Positions 45,400 through 54,942 of a DNA stretch of 64,000 bases are shown here, one piece after another. The notes below the pieces were generated by a model that ran no database searches, had not been told where the DNA came from, and worked only from the letters and a program-made list of their open reading frames with translations. The DNA is from Flammeovirgaceae bacterium UBA6059 (GTDB lineage: Bacteria > Bacteroidota > Bacteroidia > Cytophagales > Cyclobacteriaceae): positions 1 to 64,000 of the forward strand of contig DIYH01000015.1 of the NCBI GenBank assembly GCA_002435755.1, given 5' to 3'. Each line of letters opens with the position of its first letter. The first letter of the stretch is position 1. The position numbers were made by a program, and so were the translations under genes.

Positions 45400-47649
45400 T
45401 TAGCCTATACTGATCATCTTTTCATCAGTTCCTTCACCATAGGTAATGGTCAATATAAGTTCAGCCCTCTCTTTTAAATAAGGATTGAGCTCTAGATAGG
45501 CTTTAAAGAAAGCTCCAAGGGTGCGGACATAATGAGACTGCTGTAGAAACCTACGCATGGACTGCATGCTATCCTCTATTTCTCCTTGGTAGTGGGTATT
45601 GTTCTTAATGCCCTTGCTCAGATCGCTCATGCCTAGAACAAAAGCTGTCAGGTCTCCGAAGGTATTAGGGTTCATCTTTAGTAAGGGGGAGATGCCGTTA
45701 GACTCTTCTAGCAGTTCAGCGCGATTGCCAATACCAAATTCCTTTTTGATATGATCGATTGCGCCATTTCTAAAGACTTTTCTCTTCTTTTTGGGATGAT
45801 TGAGAAAGTACATCCAGATCGGTGCATAGGCCCTAACTCTGTTAGGTACAGTTGACAGCTCCGCAAAATCCTCGTGATAGTCCATGGCGCCAGCGAGCGA
45901 TGCTGACAGGAGCTCACGATTGGTGTTATTCAAACCATTTGATCCTATTTGATGGATAAAGGCCTGAAAAACTGTATCCGACAAAATCATTTTGGCCTCA
46001 AGACTTACATCTTGTTGCCCCTTGAGCAGACCATAATATTTAAGAAACAATCGGTCCACCTCATTAGCCTCAATTGCTCCCCATAGAACACCTAAATCAA
46101 GAAAATACATAAGATGGCTTTCCTGTCTAATGTCCCGAATGGTTTGAAGTTGCAGCGCCAAGCTATACTGAAACTCGCGCATCGTTGGTGTCTCAGTTTT
46201 TGAGAAGGAAGGCATTTCTGCAGCCAGATTTCCTTGCCAGCGTTCCTGCACTCCCAGCTCACTTTTGTAGCCTCTGATCGTATCAAGCGCTACTTGCTGT
46301 TTTCCTTCAATGTTCTTTCGAACAACTTCATTGTTGTTGACATAATCTTTGCCGCTGAACAAGGCCTTTTTCCCGAGGGAAAACCCAAAGCCCCAGGACT
46401 GCTTCACGGTAACCTTTTTTTCATTGATGTAAGACAGCACATTGACATCATCCTCTGTATATACGGAATAATCGTCCACAAAATCCCCAAGCTTGAATTT
46501 AAGGAATTTATTGTGGTACCGCTCAAGAGTTGTCTTTGAGAAGCTGGCCCTTAGCAATTCTTTTTGAGAGGATAGCCGTTGGTATTCATAGGAGAAAGAG
46601 AGCTTTACACTGGCCTTAGCCACTTCTCCAATGATCTCTTTTGCTTTTTCTTCCAGTTGGTCGATGTATTCCTTTAAGGCTTCACCTGGATTGGCCTTCT
46701 CTTCCAGGTCTAGTCGCTCAATGATCTCGGAAATGAGCTCATTTTCACCCTCATTAGTGATCCCATCTATGGCTTTTTCGATCAATTCTTCGATTTTGTC
46801 CTGAGCACAGCCGGTGGCAGATTCGATGACCTCACCTAGCAACTGACCTAGTACCTCTTCTACCGCATCAGGGTCTGAAAAACCTGCCCCGATAGATGCT
46901 TTGAGCTTGGCGGTTTGATCTGTACTGATGGCTTTGGTCAACTTTACTTCGTAGCGTTCATCATTCCGGCAAATAGCATATAAAAAATCATCCTCAACAG
47001 AAAGGCTGTAAGAAGCCGAAAGTGATGGCGTAAGATCGATATCCAGGGTTATACCTTCAGGAAGGTTCAAAAGAGAACCAATAGTGTTCAAGGATTTGGA
47101 TATCACATCTGACCAACTGACCGACACCTTGGCCGACAGCTTGCCTCGTGTGGTGAGATAGAGAACATTTTTATCCTCAAGGTTTTCAATGTCCTCCCAC
47201 TTAAATACTGTTTTAAAACTGGTTAGGTCCCTTACCACTGATGACCTTATATCAGCGGTGTTGTCATGAAGCGAATAAAGACCCGATTCGATGACTTGGT
47301 CCGTATCCAATTCGAAACCTATGTCTTTTAAAGAAGCTGAACCCTTGACCTTTGGGTGTACAAAAAGAGAATATTTGAGAAAAGCCAAAGAATCGTAATC
47401 GATTGAGACAAGTTCCTTATCAACGTTGATGAGCTTTTCGTCATCTTTATCATCCTGATCATTGAAGAGTTGGACAATGAGTCCAGTATCTGCACCGATC
47501 GAAAAAGTAACTTCATCATGTTCTATGGGGTGAGACCTGTCAGCGCTCAATGTTTTGGGTTCTACCAACAGGTCTTTATCCTTCAGCGCTTTATTACTAG
47601 CGAGTTCTGGATACTGATCTGATTGAAATATTTGACTTAGATTTTCCAT
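45400..47649 (-). CDS. 749-aa protein of unknown family
   Basis: I do not recognise this protein. It has no signal peptide and no membrane segment, so it looks cytoplasmic. The N-terminal part (about 1-255) is beta-rich with blocks such as VTFSIGADTGLIVQLFN and acidic runs (NDQDDKDDEKL). The middle (about 260-350) is strongly acidic and helical, coiled-coil-like (QDKIEELIEKAI, LEEKANPGEALKEYIDQLEEKAKEIIGEVAK). The C-terminal 300 residues are mostly helical. The ATG at 47649 follows 247 bases of non-coding DNA, and the gene is alone on its strand. Single-gene, modular, possibly scaffolding; function open. Confidence 0.6.
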   Translation of the reverse strand: MENLSQIFQSDQYPELASNKALKDKDLLVEPKTLSADRSHPIEHDEVTFSIGADTGLIVQLFNDQDDKDDEKLINVDKELVSIDYDSLAFLKYSLFVHPKVKGSASLKDIGFELDTDQVIESGLYSLHDNTADIRSSVVRDLTSFKTVFKWEDIENLEDKNVLYLTTRGKLSAKVSVSWSDVISKSLNTIGSLLNLPEGITLDIDLTPSLSASYSLSVEDDFLYAICRNDERYEVKLTKAISTDQTAKLKASIGAGFSDPDAVEEVLGQLLGEVIESATGCAQDKIEELIEKAIDGITNEGENELISEIIERLDLEEKANPGEALKEYIDQLEEKAKEIIGEVAKASVKLSFSYEYQRLSSQKELLRASFSKTTLERYHNKFLKFKLGDFVDDYSVYTEDDVNVLSYINEKKVTVKQSWGFGFSLGKKALFSGKDYVNNNEVVRKNIEGKQQVALDTIRGYKSELGVQERWQGNLAAEMPSFSKTETPTMREFQYSLALQLQTIRDIRQESHLMYFLDLGVLWGAIEANEVDRLFLKYYGLLKGQQDVSLEAKMILSDTVFQAFIHQIGSNGLNNTNRELLSASLAGAMDYHEDFAELSTVPNRVRAYAPIWMYFLNHPKKKRKVFRNGAIDHIKKEFGIGNRAELLEESNGISPLLKMNPNTFGDLTAFVLGMSDLSKGIKNNTHYQGEIEDSMQSMRRFLQQSHYVRTLGAFFKAYLELNPYLKERAELILTITYGEGTDEKMISIG

Positions 47650-47896
47650 AGCGTCGTTTTTGTGTTGAGCATTTAAGGTAACCTGACTTTAATTATTATG
47701 AAATAATATTTTGAGATATTAACAAAAAGATAATTGAGGTAGTAGACGACTTGTGCTTCTTAGGGAACAAGAGTTTTGTTACTCAGAGTACAGATCAATG
47801 CCTCTTTAACGTTCCTTAACCTTTTTTAACCAGCCTTTAACATGACCACTTAGATCAGCCGCCTACATTTGATGAAACTCAAAAACTCAAATCTTT

Positions 47897-50287
47897 ATGT
47901 TTCATCTATTCTTTCAATCCACTATCAGGCAGTTCAAGAAGAACGCCTCCTATACACTTATCAATATTATTGGCCTTGCTGTCGGGATTGCTTTTGCCCT
48001 GTTGACTTATAGCGTTGTGTCTTATGAACTTAGTTTTGATAGGCATCATGATGATCCCGACAGGATATATAGGATCAATACGGTATCAGTGCGACAGTCA
48101 GAACGCCGTGAGCTTCCAGCAACACCATTCCCGCTAGGGCCAGCGCTATTGGAGAGTGTGCCAGAGGTGAGCCAGGCCACAAGAGTGTGGTACAATGATG
48201 CATTATCCATAAAACTGACCGACGAAGAAGTGCCAAGGGAGTTCACCGAGGAGGGCAACACCGCGATAGTAGATAGGGCTTTCCTTGAGATATTTAACAT
48301 ACCTCTTGTCGATGGAAACCCCGAAGTGTTAAACGAACCTAACACAGGTTTGATCAGTGAACGCCTTGCTACAAAGTACTACGATACCTCCGACCCCAGT
48401 GAGGTGATAGGGCGTACACTCACGCTCAACGATCAAGAAGAAGTGTCGATCAGAGGTATTATGAAAGACCCACCGAATAGTACTGACTTTCCTTTTGATT
48501 TTATCTACAGTACTGCCACGCTGGCCGACGATCCTAATGTCAATATCTGGCACAGGCTAGATTTTGGTCTGCAGACCTTTGTGAAACTACAAGAGCACGC
48601 TGATCCTCAGGTACTCAATGATAAGCTTCCTGAGATTGTCAGCCAGCAGGCAGGTGAGCGATTTGCACAGTTTATGCAAAACGACATCCAGCCCCTCGAG
48701 GAATTGCATTTTGATACGGAAGTAGGGGGTGTGAATCGTACCATTTCTAAAAACACTATCTACATGCTGGCGATGATCGGGCTGGCTATGCTGCTTACTG
48801 CGTGCATCAATTTTGTGAATATGGCCAGCGCACAGGCCGTGCAGCGTGCTAAAGAAGTAGGTATCAAAAAGGTGCTAGGCAGTTCCAAGTCAGGTCTTAT
48901 CGTTCACTACCTGGGTGAAACAATCGTGATCACACTGATTTCGACTGGACTGGCTTGCATCATAGCTTACCTCAGTTATCCGTTGATGACAGACGTGCTT
49001 GGTTATGAGCCACCGTTCACGCTACTCAGTCCTGCATTGATAAGCTTTATGGGTATGGTTGGATTATCTACTGTATTGTTATCTGGGCTTTATCCTGCCT
49101 TGTTGATGGCTGGCTTCCGTCCTTTGGATGCTATTCGTAGTGGCCTTAGCAGGAAAATAGGTGGTGGCCTCTGGCTGAGAAGGGTACTTGTCATACTTCA
49201 ATTCGGCGTTTCTCAAGTATTGATTGTTTGTACCCTTGTGGTCAATAGTCAGCTGAGTTACTTCTTATCCAAAGACCTTGGCTTTGACAGGGATGCCCTG
49301 ATCACCATAGCCCTACCGGAAAATCAAAATGATAAGTACGAGCGCTTCACCAATGAACTGGGTACAATAAGGGGGATATCCAAGTTTAGTGTAGGAAACT
49401 CAGCAGCAAGTTCTTCAAACATCTGGATGCAAGGCTACAGTTTCGACGGAGCATTAGAGGATGAGCGGTTTGTCAGTCACTCCAAATATGGAGATGAAAA
49501 CTATATAGGGACTTTTGGGATGGAGCTACTTGCCGGTCGCAGCTATCGCCAAAGTGATACCATCAGGGAGGTGGTCATCAATGAGATGATGATGAATGAG
49601 ATGGGTATTACCGATCCTTTGGATGCGATTGAAAAAACAGTGAGTCTGGGACGCATCGAAGTACCTATTGTCGGTGTGGTACGGGACTTTAATTTGGTAT
49701 CACTACGAGAGCCTATTCAGGCCTGCTTTATCGGAATGGACAAGTCCAACTTTTATGAGGTGTTTGTTAAGGTTGAAGCTGATGACAGGGAAACCACACT
49801 AGCTGGCATTGAAGCCTCATGGAACCAGTCTTTTCCTAACGAGCCCTTCCAATATGAATACCTGGATGAAAGTCTGGCTCAGTTCTATGAAGCCGAAGAG
49901 CGATTGTCACAATTGTTTACCATCTTCAGCGTCATTGCTATCTTCATCGGGTGCCTTGGACTATTTGGTATGATCTCCTACATGGTGAACCAAAAACTGA
50001 AAGAGATAGGCATTCGTAAAGTGCTGGGAGCCAGCGTCACCAATGTAATTAAACTATTCTCTATGGAGTTTGTAAAGCTGCTGCTGGTAGCTTTTATGGT
50101 AGCCGCGCCAGTAGCCCATTATTATATGGATGAGTGGCTGGCGGAATTTTCATTTCGTATAGATCTGGGTGCCGATATTTTTGCTATAGCGTTACTCACT
50201 TCTCTGGTCATAGCATTGATGACAGTTAGTTTTCGCTCATTCAGAGCTGCCACCATCAACCCTGTTAATACTTTGCGTGATGAATGA
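47897..50287 (+). CDS. MacB/FtsX-type ABC transporter permease
   Basis: This 796-residue protein has two copies of the MacB periplasmic core followed by FtsX permease modules. One is at the N-terminus (QFKKNASYTLINIIGLAVGIAFALL, then YELSFDRHHDDPDRIYRI) with a first helix set around 280-420 (KEVGIKKVLGSSKSGLIVHYLGE). The second is at the C-terminus (KLKEIGIRKVLGASVTNVIKLFSMEFVKLL). This two-half form is usual in Bacteroidetes and works with a separate ATPase for efflux of peptides or lipoprotein-related cargo. The ATPase gene is not adjacent. A hairpin follows the stop. Confidence 0.93.
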   Translation: MFHLFFQSTIRQFKKNASYTLINIIGLAVGIAFALLTYSVVSYELSFDRHHDDPDRIYRINTVSVRQSERRELPATPFPLGPALLESVPEVSQATRVWYNDALSIKLTDEEVPREFTEEGNTAIVDRAFLEIFNIPLVDGNPEVLNEPNTGLISERLATKYYDTSDPSEVIGRTLTLNDQEEVSIRGIMKDPPNSTDFPFDFIYSTATLADDPNVNIWHRLDFGLQTFVKLQEHADPQVLNDKLPEIVSQQAGERFAQFMQNDIQPLEELHFDTEVGGVNRTISKNTIYMLAMIGLAMLLTACINFVNMASAQAVQRAKEVGIKKVLGSSKSGLIVHYLGETIVITLISTGLACIIAYLSYPLMTDVLGYEPPFTLLSPALISFMGMVGLSTVLLSGLYPALLMAGFRPLDAIRSGLSRKIGGGLWLRRVLVILQFGVSQVLIVCTLVVNSQLSYFLSKDLGFDRDALITIALPENQNDKYERFTNELGTIRGISKFSVGNSAASSSNIWMQGYSFDGALEDERFVSHSKYGDENYIGTFGMELLAGRSYRQSDTIREVVINEMMMNEMGITDPLDAIEKTVSLGRIEVPIVGVVRDFNLVSLREPIQACFIGMDKSNFYEVFVKVEADDRETTLAGIEASWNQSFPNEPFQYEYLDESLAQFYEAEERLSQLFTIFSVIAIFIGCLGLFGMISYMVNQKLKEIGIRKVLGASVTNVIKLFSMEFVKLLLVAFMVAAPVAHYYMDEWLAEFSFRIDLGADIFAIALLTSLVIALMTVSFRSFRAATINPVNTLRDE

Positions 50288-50335
50288 CCTGCACGATCAT
50301 ATGTTAGTCGTATTAAGGTAAAATTCTATGAATGG

Positions 50336-50355
50336 ATGCCTCCTTGACGAGGCAT
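50336..50355 (+). terminator. Possible terminator after the permease gene
   Basis: ATGCCTC (50336-50342) and GAGGCAT (50349-50355) form an exact stem with a 6-base loop; flanking ATGAAT and ATTCAT can extend it with a bulge. The tail after it is T-rich (GTTGTTTT). It begins 48 bases after the stop. Confidence 0.5.
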
Positions 50356-50448
50356 TCATCGTTGTTTTAGGACTTTTTATAGAATTATTTGGGTGCTGGG
50401 TTAAAAAATGAAAGCCAATATTGCTATATTCATATTTTTGCAACTTGT

Positions 50449-50841
50449 ATGGAACTAGCACAACGAGCCCATCTTAGTCTTTTGGTCCACCTTGCTAAAG
50501 TCGATGATGACTTTGCGGTGGTCGAAGAAGACATGATCCGCAACATTGCGCAAGACTATGGGGTAACCAATGAAGTCATCGATGAGCTGATCGATGAACC
50601 AGATGAAATAGAGGACCTAGAGGCTATTGTCAAGGATATTGATCTGAAGTTTCGCTCGATCTATGACTGCATTCAGATGATGCTCATTGATGGTATAGTT
50701 CATCAGAAAGAGATTTCGTTTTGCAATATGATAGCGGAAAAGTTTGGATACTCAAGAGACCTCATCCAATACCTGACAGACCATCGCTACGACTCTAGCG
50801 AACAGGTCAAGCGCTCCGCCTACGAAATGGGTATTATTTAG
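50449..50841 (+). CDS. TerB-like tellurite-resistance-fold protein
   Basis: This 130-residue helical protein reads like the TerB/DjlA-type fold: LVHLAKVDDDFAVVEEDMIRNIAQDYG in the first helix pair and MMLIDGIVHQKEISFCNMIAEKFG in the second, each with an acidic metal-type D-x-x-V-x-x-x-E pattern. Such proteins are implicated in metal or stress responses; the exact role is unknown. I choose the ATG at 50449, with an exact TAnnTTTG box (50433-50440) just before it, over a TTG at 50389. Its end overlaps the opposed membrane protein by 8 bases. Confidence 0.75.
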   Translation: MELAQRAHLSLLVHLAKVDDDFAVVEEDMIRNIAQDYGVTNEVIDELIDEPDEIEDLEAIVKDIDLKFRSIYDCIQMMLIDGIVHQKEISFCNMIAEKFGYSRDLIQYLTDHRYDSSEQVKRSAYEMGII

Positions 50842-51334
50842 AATTGCTCTCTTCTGTCGTAACCGGAGTGGTACGCATCCACTTCGCCATCCACGCACTC
50901 AACAATACTGACTGTAGTGCTATTTCAAAAAAAACTCTAAAATGACCATCAGGACTATATTGCGGTAGCATGTAAACCATACCCTCAAGTGTACCAGGTC
51001 CGATAGCCGGGCCTGCAAGGAAACCGACCAGGAAGTAGAAGCCCATGAACATGATGAACCTACGTCGTAGACTCATGCGCTTGAGATGTTTAGAGAGACT
51101 ATAAAAAACCATGCCCAGGAGAAGCCCACGGATGAGTTGTATGGGCAGCATTCTGGTAAGCATAGCACTCCAAAGTTCAGGGTCAGCGGGTGTTACTAAA
51201 AAAGTAGCAAACAAAGCATCAGGGCCTGTGTAAAGCTCCTTCATGAAGGTACTGAAGGCGATCACACCTGTGAGAATATAAGTCACCAGGTGTACAATAA
51301 TGAACTTGACAATAAAGCGTGCGCTTGGTCTCAT
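50834..51334 (-). CDS. Four-helix membrane protein, unknown
   Basis: This 166-residue protein has about four hydrophobic segments (FIIVHLVTYILTGVIAF, LIRGLLLGMVFYSL, FIMFMGFYFLVGFLAG, FFEIALQSVLLSAW) with basic loops. No motif identifies the family. The start is the ATG at 51334; a TTG lies 9 bases upstream. It overlaps the TerB-like gene at its 3' end and follows the MscS gene on the same strand. Confidence 0.7.
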   Translation of the reverse strand: MRPSARFIVKFIIVHLVTYILTGVIAFSTFMKELYTGPDALFATFLVTPADPELWSAMLTRMLPIQLIRGLLLGMVFYSLSKHLKRMSLRRRFIMFMGFYFLVGFLAGPAIGPGTLEGMVYMLPQYSPDGHFRVFFEIALQSVLLSAWMAKWMRTTPVTTEESNSK

Positions 51335-51367
51335 GACCGGCAAATTTCGCTAATAATCCCGAGGAAA

Positions 51368-52282
51368 CTACGACCCGGACTGCATTTCATTTTGTTCGGA
51401 AGCGACAGTTGATTTGATATGAATGTCACGTTGCGGAAACGGAATTTCAACGCCAGCTTCGGCAAACCTTCGAAAGATCTCAAAATACAAATGACTCTTC
51501 AATATTCTGGGGCGGTCGATGTAAGTACTTGTCCAAACAGCGAGTTCAAAGTCGAGCGAACTGTCCCCAAAACCTTCAAAAAGTACCATAGGCGAGGGGT
51601 TTTTGAGAACGTCTTTATTATCATGAGCTACAGAAAGCAATATCTCTTTCACCTCTTCAGGATTCTCGTTGTAGCTGACACCTACGGGAATGCGGAAACG
51701 GATATTTCGATCGTTGTGACTCCAGTTAATGACCTGCTTGGAAATGAACTCCGAATTGGGAACGATGATCGAAATGTTGTCATTGGTAAGTATGGTAGTA
51801 GCCCTTACCGATATGTTGAGTACGTCACCATTGACATTGCCTACTTCGATGCGATCACCTACTTTGATGGGCTTTTCAAAGAGAATGATAAGACCTGATA
51901 TGCTATTGTCAGTGATGTTTTGAAGACCGAAACCTATACCAACACCCAGTGCACCAGCTAGCAAGCTTAGAGCGCTAAGGTCAACACCTGCCGATTGGAT
52001 GATGATAATGGTACCGATAACGATAATAACCAGTCGGGTCCCACTACCAATCGTCTCTCTAAGGCCAACCTCAATGTTGGCCCTGGACAATAACCTAGTA
52101 GTAAGGAGACGTCTAACTCTGGCTGATAGAAAAAAGAGCAACCAGAACGATATGATAAAGTAGATAATGGTGCCTAAACTGATGTCACTTTCCCCGAGGC
52201 TGAATAAGGAACTAGAAAAGACCGAACGCGCCTTTTCGAAATATTCTATGAGAAACGAGAAAAATGCTTTGATGGCCTCCAA
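51368..52282 (-). CDS. MscS-family mechanosensitive ion channel
   Basis: This 304-residue protein has membrane helices around 28-52 and 80-105, then the pore helix TM3 with small-residue packing (LAGALGVGIGFGLQNITDNSISG). The beta domain follows (FEKPIKVGDRIEVGNVNGDVLNISVRATTI, with the NGxV turn), and a C-terminal cytoplasmic domain ends VEIPFPQRDIHIK. It opens under membrane tension and releases solutes in hypo-osmotic shock. Full length for the short MscS class. Confidence 0.95.
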   Translation of the reverse strand: MEAIKAFFSFLIEYFEKARSVFSSSLFSLGESDISLGTIIYFIISFWLLFFLSARVRRLLTTRLLSRANIEVGLRETIGSGTRLVIIVIGTIIIIQSAGVDLSALSLLAGALGVGIGFGLQNITDNSISGLIILFEKPIKVGDRIEVGNVNGDVLNISVRATTILTNDNISIIVPNSEFISKQVINWSHNDRNIRFRIPVGVSYNENPEEVKEILLSVAHDNKDVLKNPSPMVLFEGFGDSSLDFELAVWTSTYIDRPRILKSHLYFEIFRRFAEAGVEIPFPQRDIHIKSTVASEQNEMQSGS

Positions 52283-52324
52283 TTCACTAAGTTATCAAAG
52301 TAAGTGTTCTAACCACGATATTGA

Positions 52325-52846
52325 TCAAAGTTGATAATGAAGTAATGTTACACCGCTAGCGTAGCTTTTGCTTTGTATCAACTTCAATGGCTTTGTCTGT
52401 TTTACGCCTGGAAAAAGTGGCAGACCTGCACCAAGTACGACAGGCATTTGGAAAAGCATGACCTCATCGATCAAGTCAGCATTGAGTGCCAAAGTATTGA
52501 CCTGACCACCTCCAACAAGCCATATGTTTGGCCCAGCAGCAGCTTTAAGATCTTTAATACACTGGACATGATCATCGGTAACAAACCGAACATGCTCATA
52601 AGCTTTTTGCTCACTACGAGAAAAAACAAAGCTTTCCTTACCCATGTATGGCCACTCTCCAAAACTTCGGATCTGCTGATAGGTCTTGTTACCCATGATC
52701 AAACTTGAAACTGAACCATAGAATTCCGTGTAACCATAGTCGGACTGCTCCGGATTGGGTACTTCGTCTAGCCAACCTACTGATCCATCTTTGGCAGCAA
52801 TGTAGCCATCAGCACTAACTGCGATATAGAGGATGAGTTTTCTCAC
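52325..52846 (-). CDS. Dihydrofolate reductase-like (RibD C-terminal domain) protein
   Basis: This 173-residue protein opens KLILYIAVSADGYIAAKDG and has MGNKTYQQI, VFSRSEQ and the NADPH-site IWLVGGGQVNTLAL, as in the stand-alone YyaP/YwjB-type dihydrofolate reductase family. These enzymes reduce unknown pteridine- or sugar-like substrates; true folate reduction is doubtful. The start codon is GTG, overlapping the upstream stop (GTGA). That overlap ties it to the plug-domain protein gene, an odd pairing. Confidence 0.85.
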   Translation of the reverse strand: MRKLILYIAVSADGYIAAKDGSVGWLDEVPNPEQSDYGYTEFYGSVSSLIMGNKTYQQIRSFGEWPYMGKESFVFSRSEQKAYEHVRFVTDDHVQCIKDLKAAAGPNIWLVGGGQVNTLALNADLIDEVMLFQMPVVLGAGLPLFPGVKQTKPLKLIQSKSYASGVTLLHYQL

Positions 52847-54924
52847 TCTTCTGAAAGTGGTACCTGCAAGCTAACGAATCGACCGTTGTTATCTACCCCT
52901 TCTACTTCGATAACATAACCTAAATCTGGTAAGTCGTTCATATAAAAGGGTAGATAGAGACTACCGTAATCGTCAGTTGGGACACTTGGATCCCAAAACA
53001 ACGTACGTCGATAATCGGGCCTCACATGCTCAAGTCGCTTGATACTATAGTCTGGCATTTCCGGTAGGTCTTGTGGATGATAGCCCTCTACCGAGAATGT
53101 GAAAGCGGTAGGGTTGATTTCGCGTTGCATGAGCTTGTTGGGCTCGGCCGCAAAGGTATATACGGCTATCATACCGTTTGATCCACGTCCACCAAACATA
53201 GCCATGGCCTTAGGAGAAACGTCGATAGAGCTAATGAGTTGTACAGGAATGTTTGCCAGACTGGCGCAATCTGTAGGAGCCCCATTGAGAAGACAAAGTG
53301 GTACTGCCGATGACGTGCTACTCACCCTTGCGAACGTGCCAGCTGGACCGCCTCTTGGCGGAGGTATGTAAGAAGATACCCTGCCAGCAACTATTTGGAA
53401 AACGTTGGCATAGATACCACTGTTGAAATTGACAGTGTTTTCATCGATGGTGATCTCAGTTTTTCCATACAGCCGTACCACACCCTTTTTTATGTCCTCC
53501 CTTTCTTTCCTTGCCTCAATTTCAATTGCCTCAAGAATGATATCATCTGCCTGCAACTTAAAAGCATCATCCACATTGACTGCTATATTGCTAGACTCAG
53601 CTAATGTCTTGGGTTGTAAGGTTAGATCATAGCTGCGAGAGTCGACTTTTGCTGGCTTAGGCCATAGCGGATACACTGTAAAATCCAACGCCTTGTTTTT
53701 TGATTCGGACAAGACAATATCCGCTTCATTTTCAAAATACAGGTTGTCCATCACAAAGAGGCCCTCATTGTTTGTCTTGGTTTGTTTGTAGAACGGCACC
53801 TTAGCATTGACAAACATATTGAGTACTGTAGATACGCTGGGCTTACCATTAGCCCTGTTGGCAACTCCTCCAAGTGCCATGCTCGTCTCCATCAGCTTAT
53901 AATTCTCTAGCTTACCAAGGTTAAATCTTTCCGATAGGTCAAGCCAGGCTATATCTGCAGTAACTCCTTTTTTGTCAAGGTTTTGGTACCGTTTTCCAAA
54001 GTAATCTTGCATGCTCCATCGGTGGATATCCGCTCCTTCCTTGTGCCTGATGGCTACAGAAAACTCTCCTTCGATAGGGGCACCCTGCTGATCGTAGATG
54101 GTGAGAAGTCCATACTGCTTTTCTCTTTTTTCCAGCGAAACGTCTGTCACATCCAGCTCATAGTCCAGATGTTGATAGTCGTTCATAGATACTACTTGGT
54201 CTACCACTTGCAGGTCAGCATTGAGAATGGCCAACCTGAAATGGCCTCCCGGGATTTTCGCTTTTTGAATAGCAGCCTCTCCCTTACCATCCTTAGTAGG
54301 CATTATCGCGGAGTAGACGATATGATTCTGCGATTCAATGATCAATAACAGCTCCTGGTCCTTTGGTAGTGGACGGCTTAGCTGAAGTTGGAACCAGTCA
54401 GGATTAGACGTTTCTAGGTTAATGTATTCTGAAGTAACAGTCTGGCCAGGTTCAGACTTGGGCTTTTCAAGATAGGCAGACATATCTGGATCAATGATTG
54501 CAAATGGCTGCTCATAATAAGCCAGCGCACCAAAGTTGCGCATCCAATTGGTATAAGACCTTAGTCTGTAGTCCGTATTCTGTTTAAGAGAGTCCAGAGA
54601 AAGTGTGCCGTGAGCTCTGCCCGATTCCAATCTAAGTGCTTTACGATTGACAATGCTATCCTGGTTATCAATGATTTCGAGGTAAGCGGTGATGCTCATA
54701 GACGAATCATATTGATTGGTCATTCCATTAAGAGCATGTATTGAAAAGTACATCTGCTCTCCCGGGTAGTAAGAAGTCTGATCAATATGGACATAAAGCT
54801 TTTCAAGCGGCATCAGCTCACGGTAAGCTTCATAATGCTCCATCCATTTTGTGAACACATCGTTGTTGTCACCCCCTGATGACGACATGAGCATTGTTGA
54901 CAGTATTGATAATAGCTGCAGCAT
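52843..54924 (-). CDS. MG2-like and TonB plug-like domain protein without a barrel
   Basis: This 693-residue protein begins with a weak signal sequence. The first part (about 40-320) has macroglobulin-type MG2 features: LEKLYVHIDQTSYYPGEQMYFSI, then ITAYLEIIDNQDSIV. The C-terminal part (about 470-600) carries a TonB-plug-like block around INSGIYANVFQIVAGRVSSYIP, RGGPAG and SIDVSPKAMAMFGGRGSNGMIAVYT. No barrel follows, so it cannot be a transporter. Such proteins are common in Bacteroidetes and may bind partners at the outer membrane. It overlaps the reductase gene by 4 bases. Confidence 0.78.
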   Translation of the reverse strand: MLQLLSILSTMLMSSSGGDNNDVFTKWMEHYEAYRELMPLEKLYVHIDQTSYYPGEQMYFSIHALNGMTNQYDSSMSITAYLEIIDNQDSIVNRKALRLESGRAHGTLSLDSLKQNTDYRLRSYTNWMRNFGALAYYEQPFAIIDPDMSAYLEKPKSEPGQTVTSEYINLETSNPDWFQLQLSRPLPKDQELLLIIESQNHIVYSAIMPTKDGKGEAAIQKAKIPGGHFRLAILNADLQVVDQVVSMNDYQHLDYELDVTDVSLEKREKQYGLLTIYDQQGAPIEGEFSVAIRHKEGADIHRWSMQDYFGKRYQNLDKKGVTADIAWLDLSERFNLGKLENYKLMETSMALGGVANRANGKPSVSTVLNMFVNAKVPFYKQTKTNNEGLFVMDNLYFENEADIVLSESKNKALDFTVYPLWPKPAKVDSRSYDLTLQPKTLAESSNIAVNVDDAFKLQADDIILEAIEIEARKEREDIKKGVVRLYGKTEITIDENTVNFNSGIYANVFQIVAGRVSSYIPPPRGGPAGTFARVSSTSSAVPLCLLNGAPTDCASLANIPVQLISSIDVSPKAMAMFGGRGSNGMIAVYTFAAEPNKLMQREINPTAFTFSVEGYHPQDLPEMPDYSIKRLEHVRPDYRRTLFWDPSVPTDDYGSLYLPFYMNDLPDLGYVIEVEGVDNNGRFVSLQVPLSEE

Positions 54925-54942
54925 ACGTTTTAATCCATAGGG

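Noticed and set aside
51419..51898. 159-codon open frame on the plus strand
   Set aside because: Opposite the MscS gene, without any recognisable feature; MscS motifs on the minus strand are strong.
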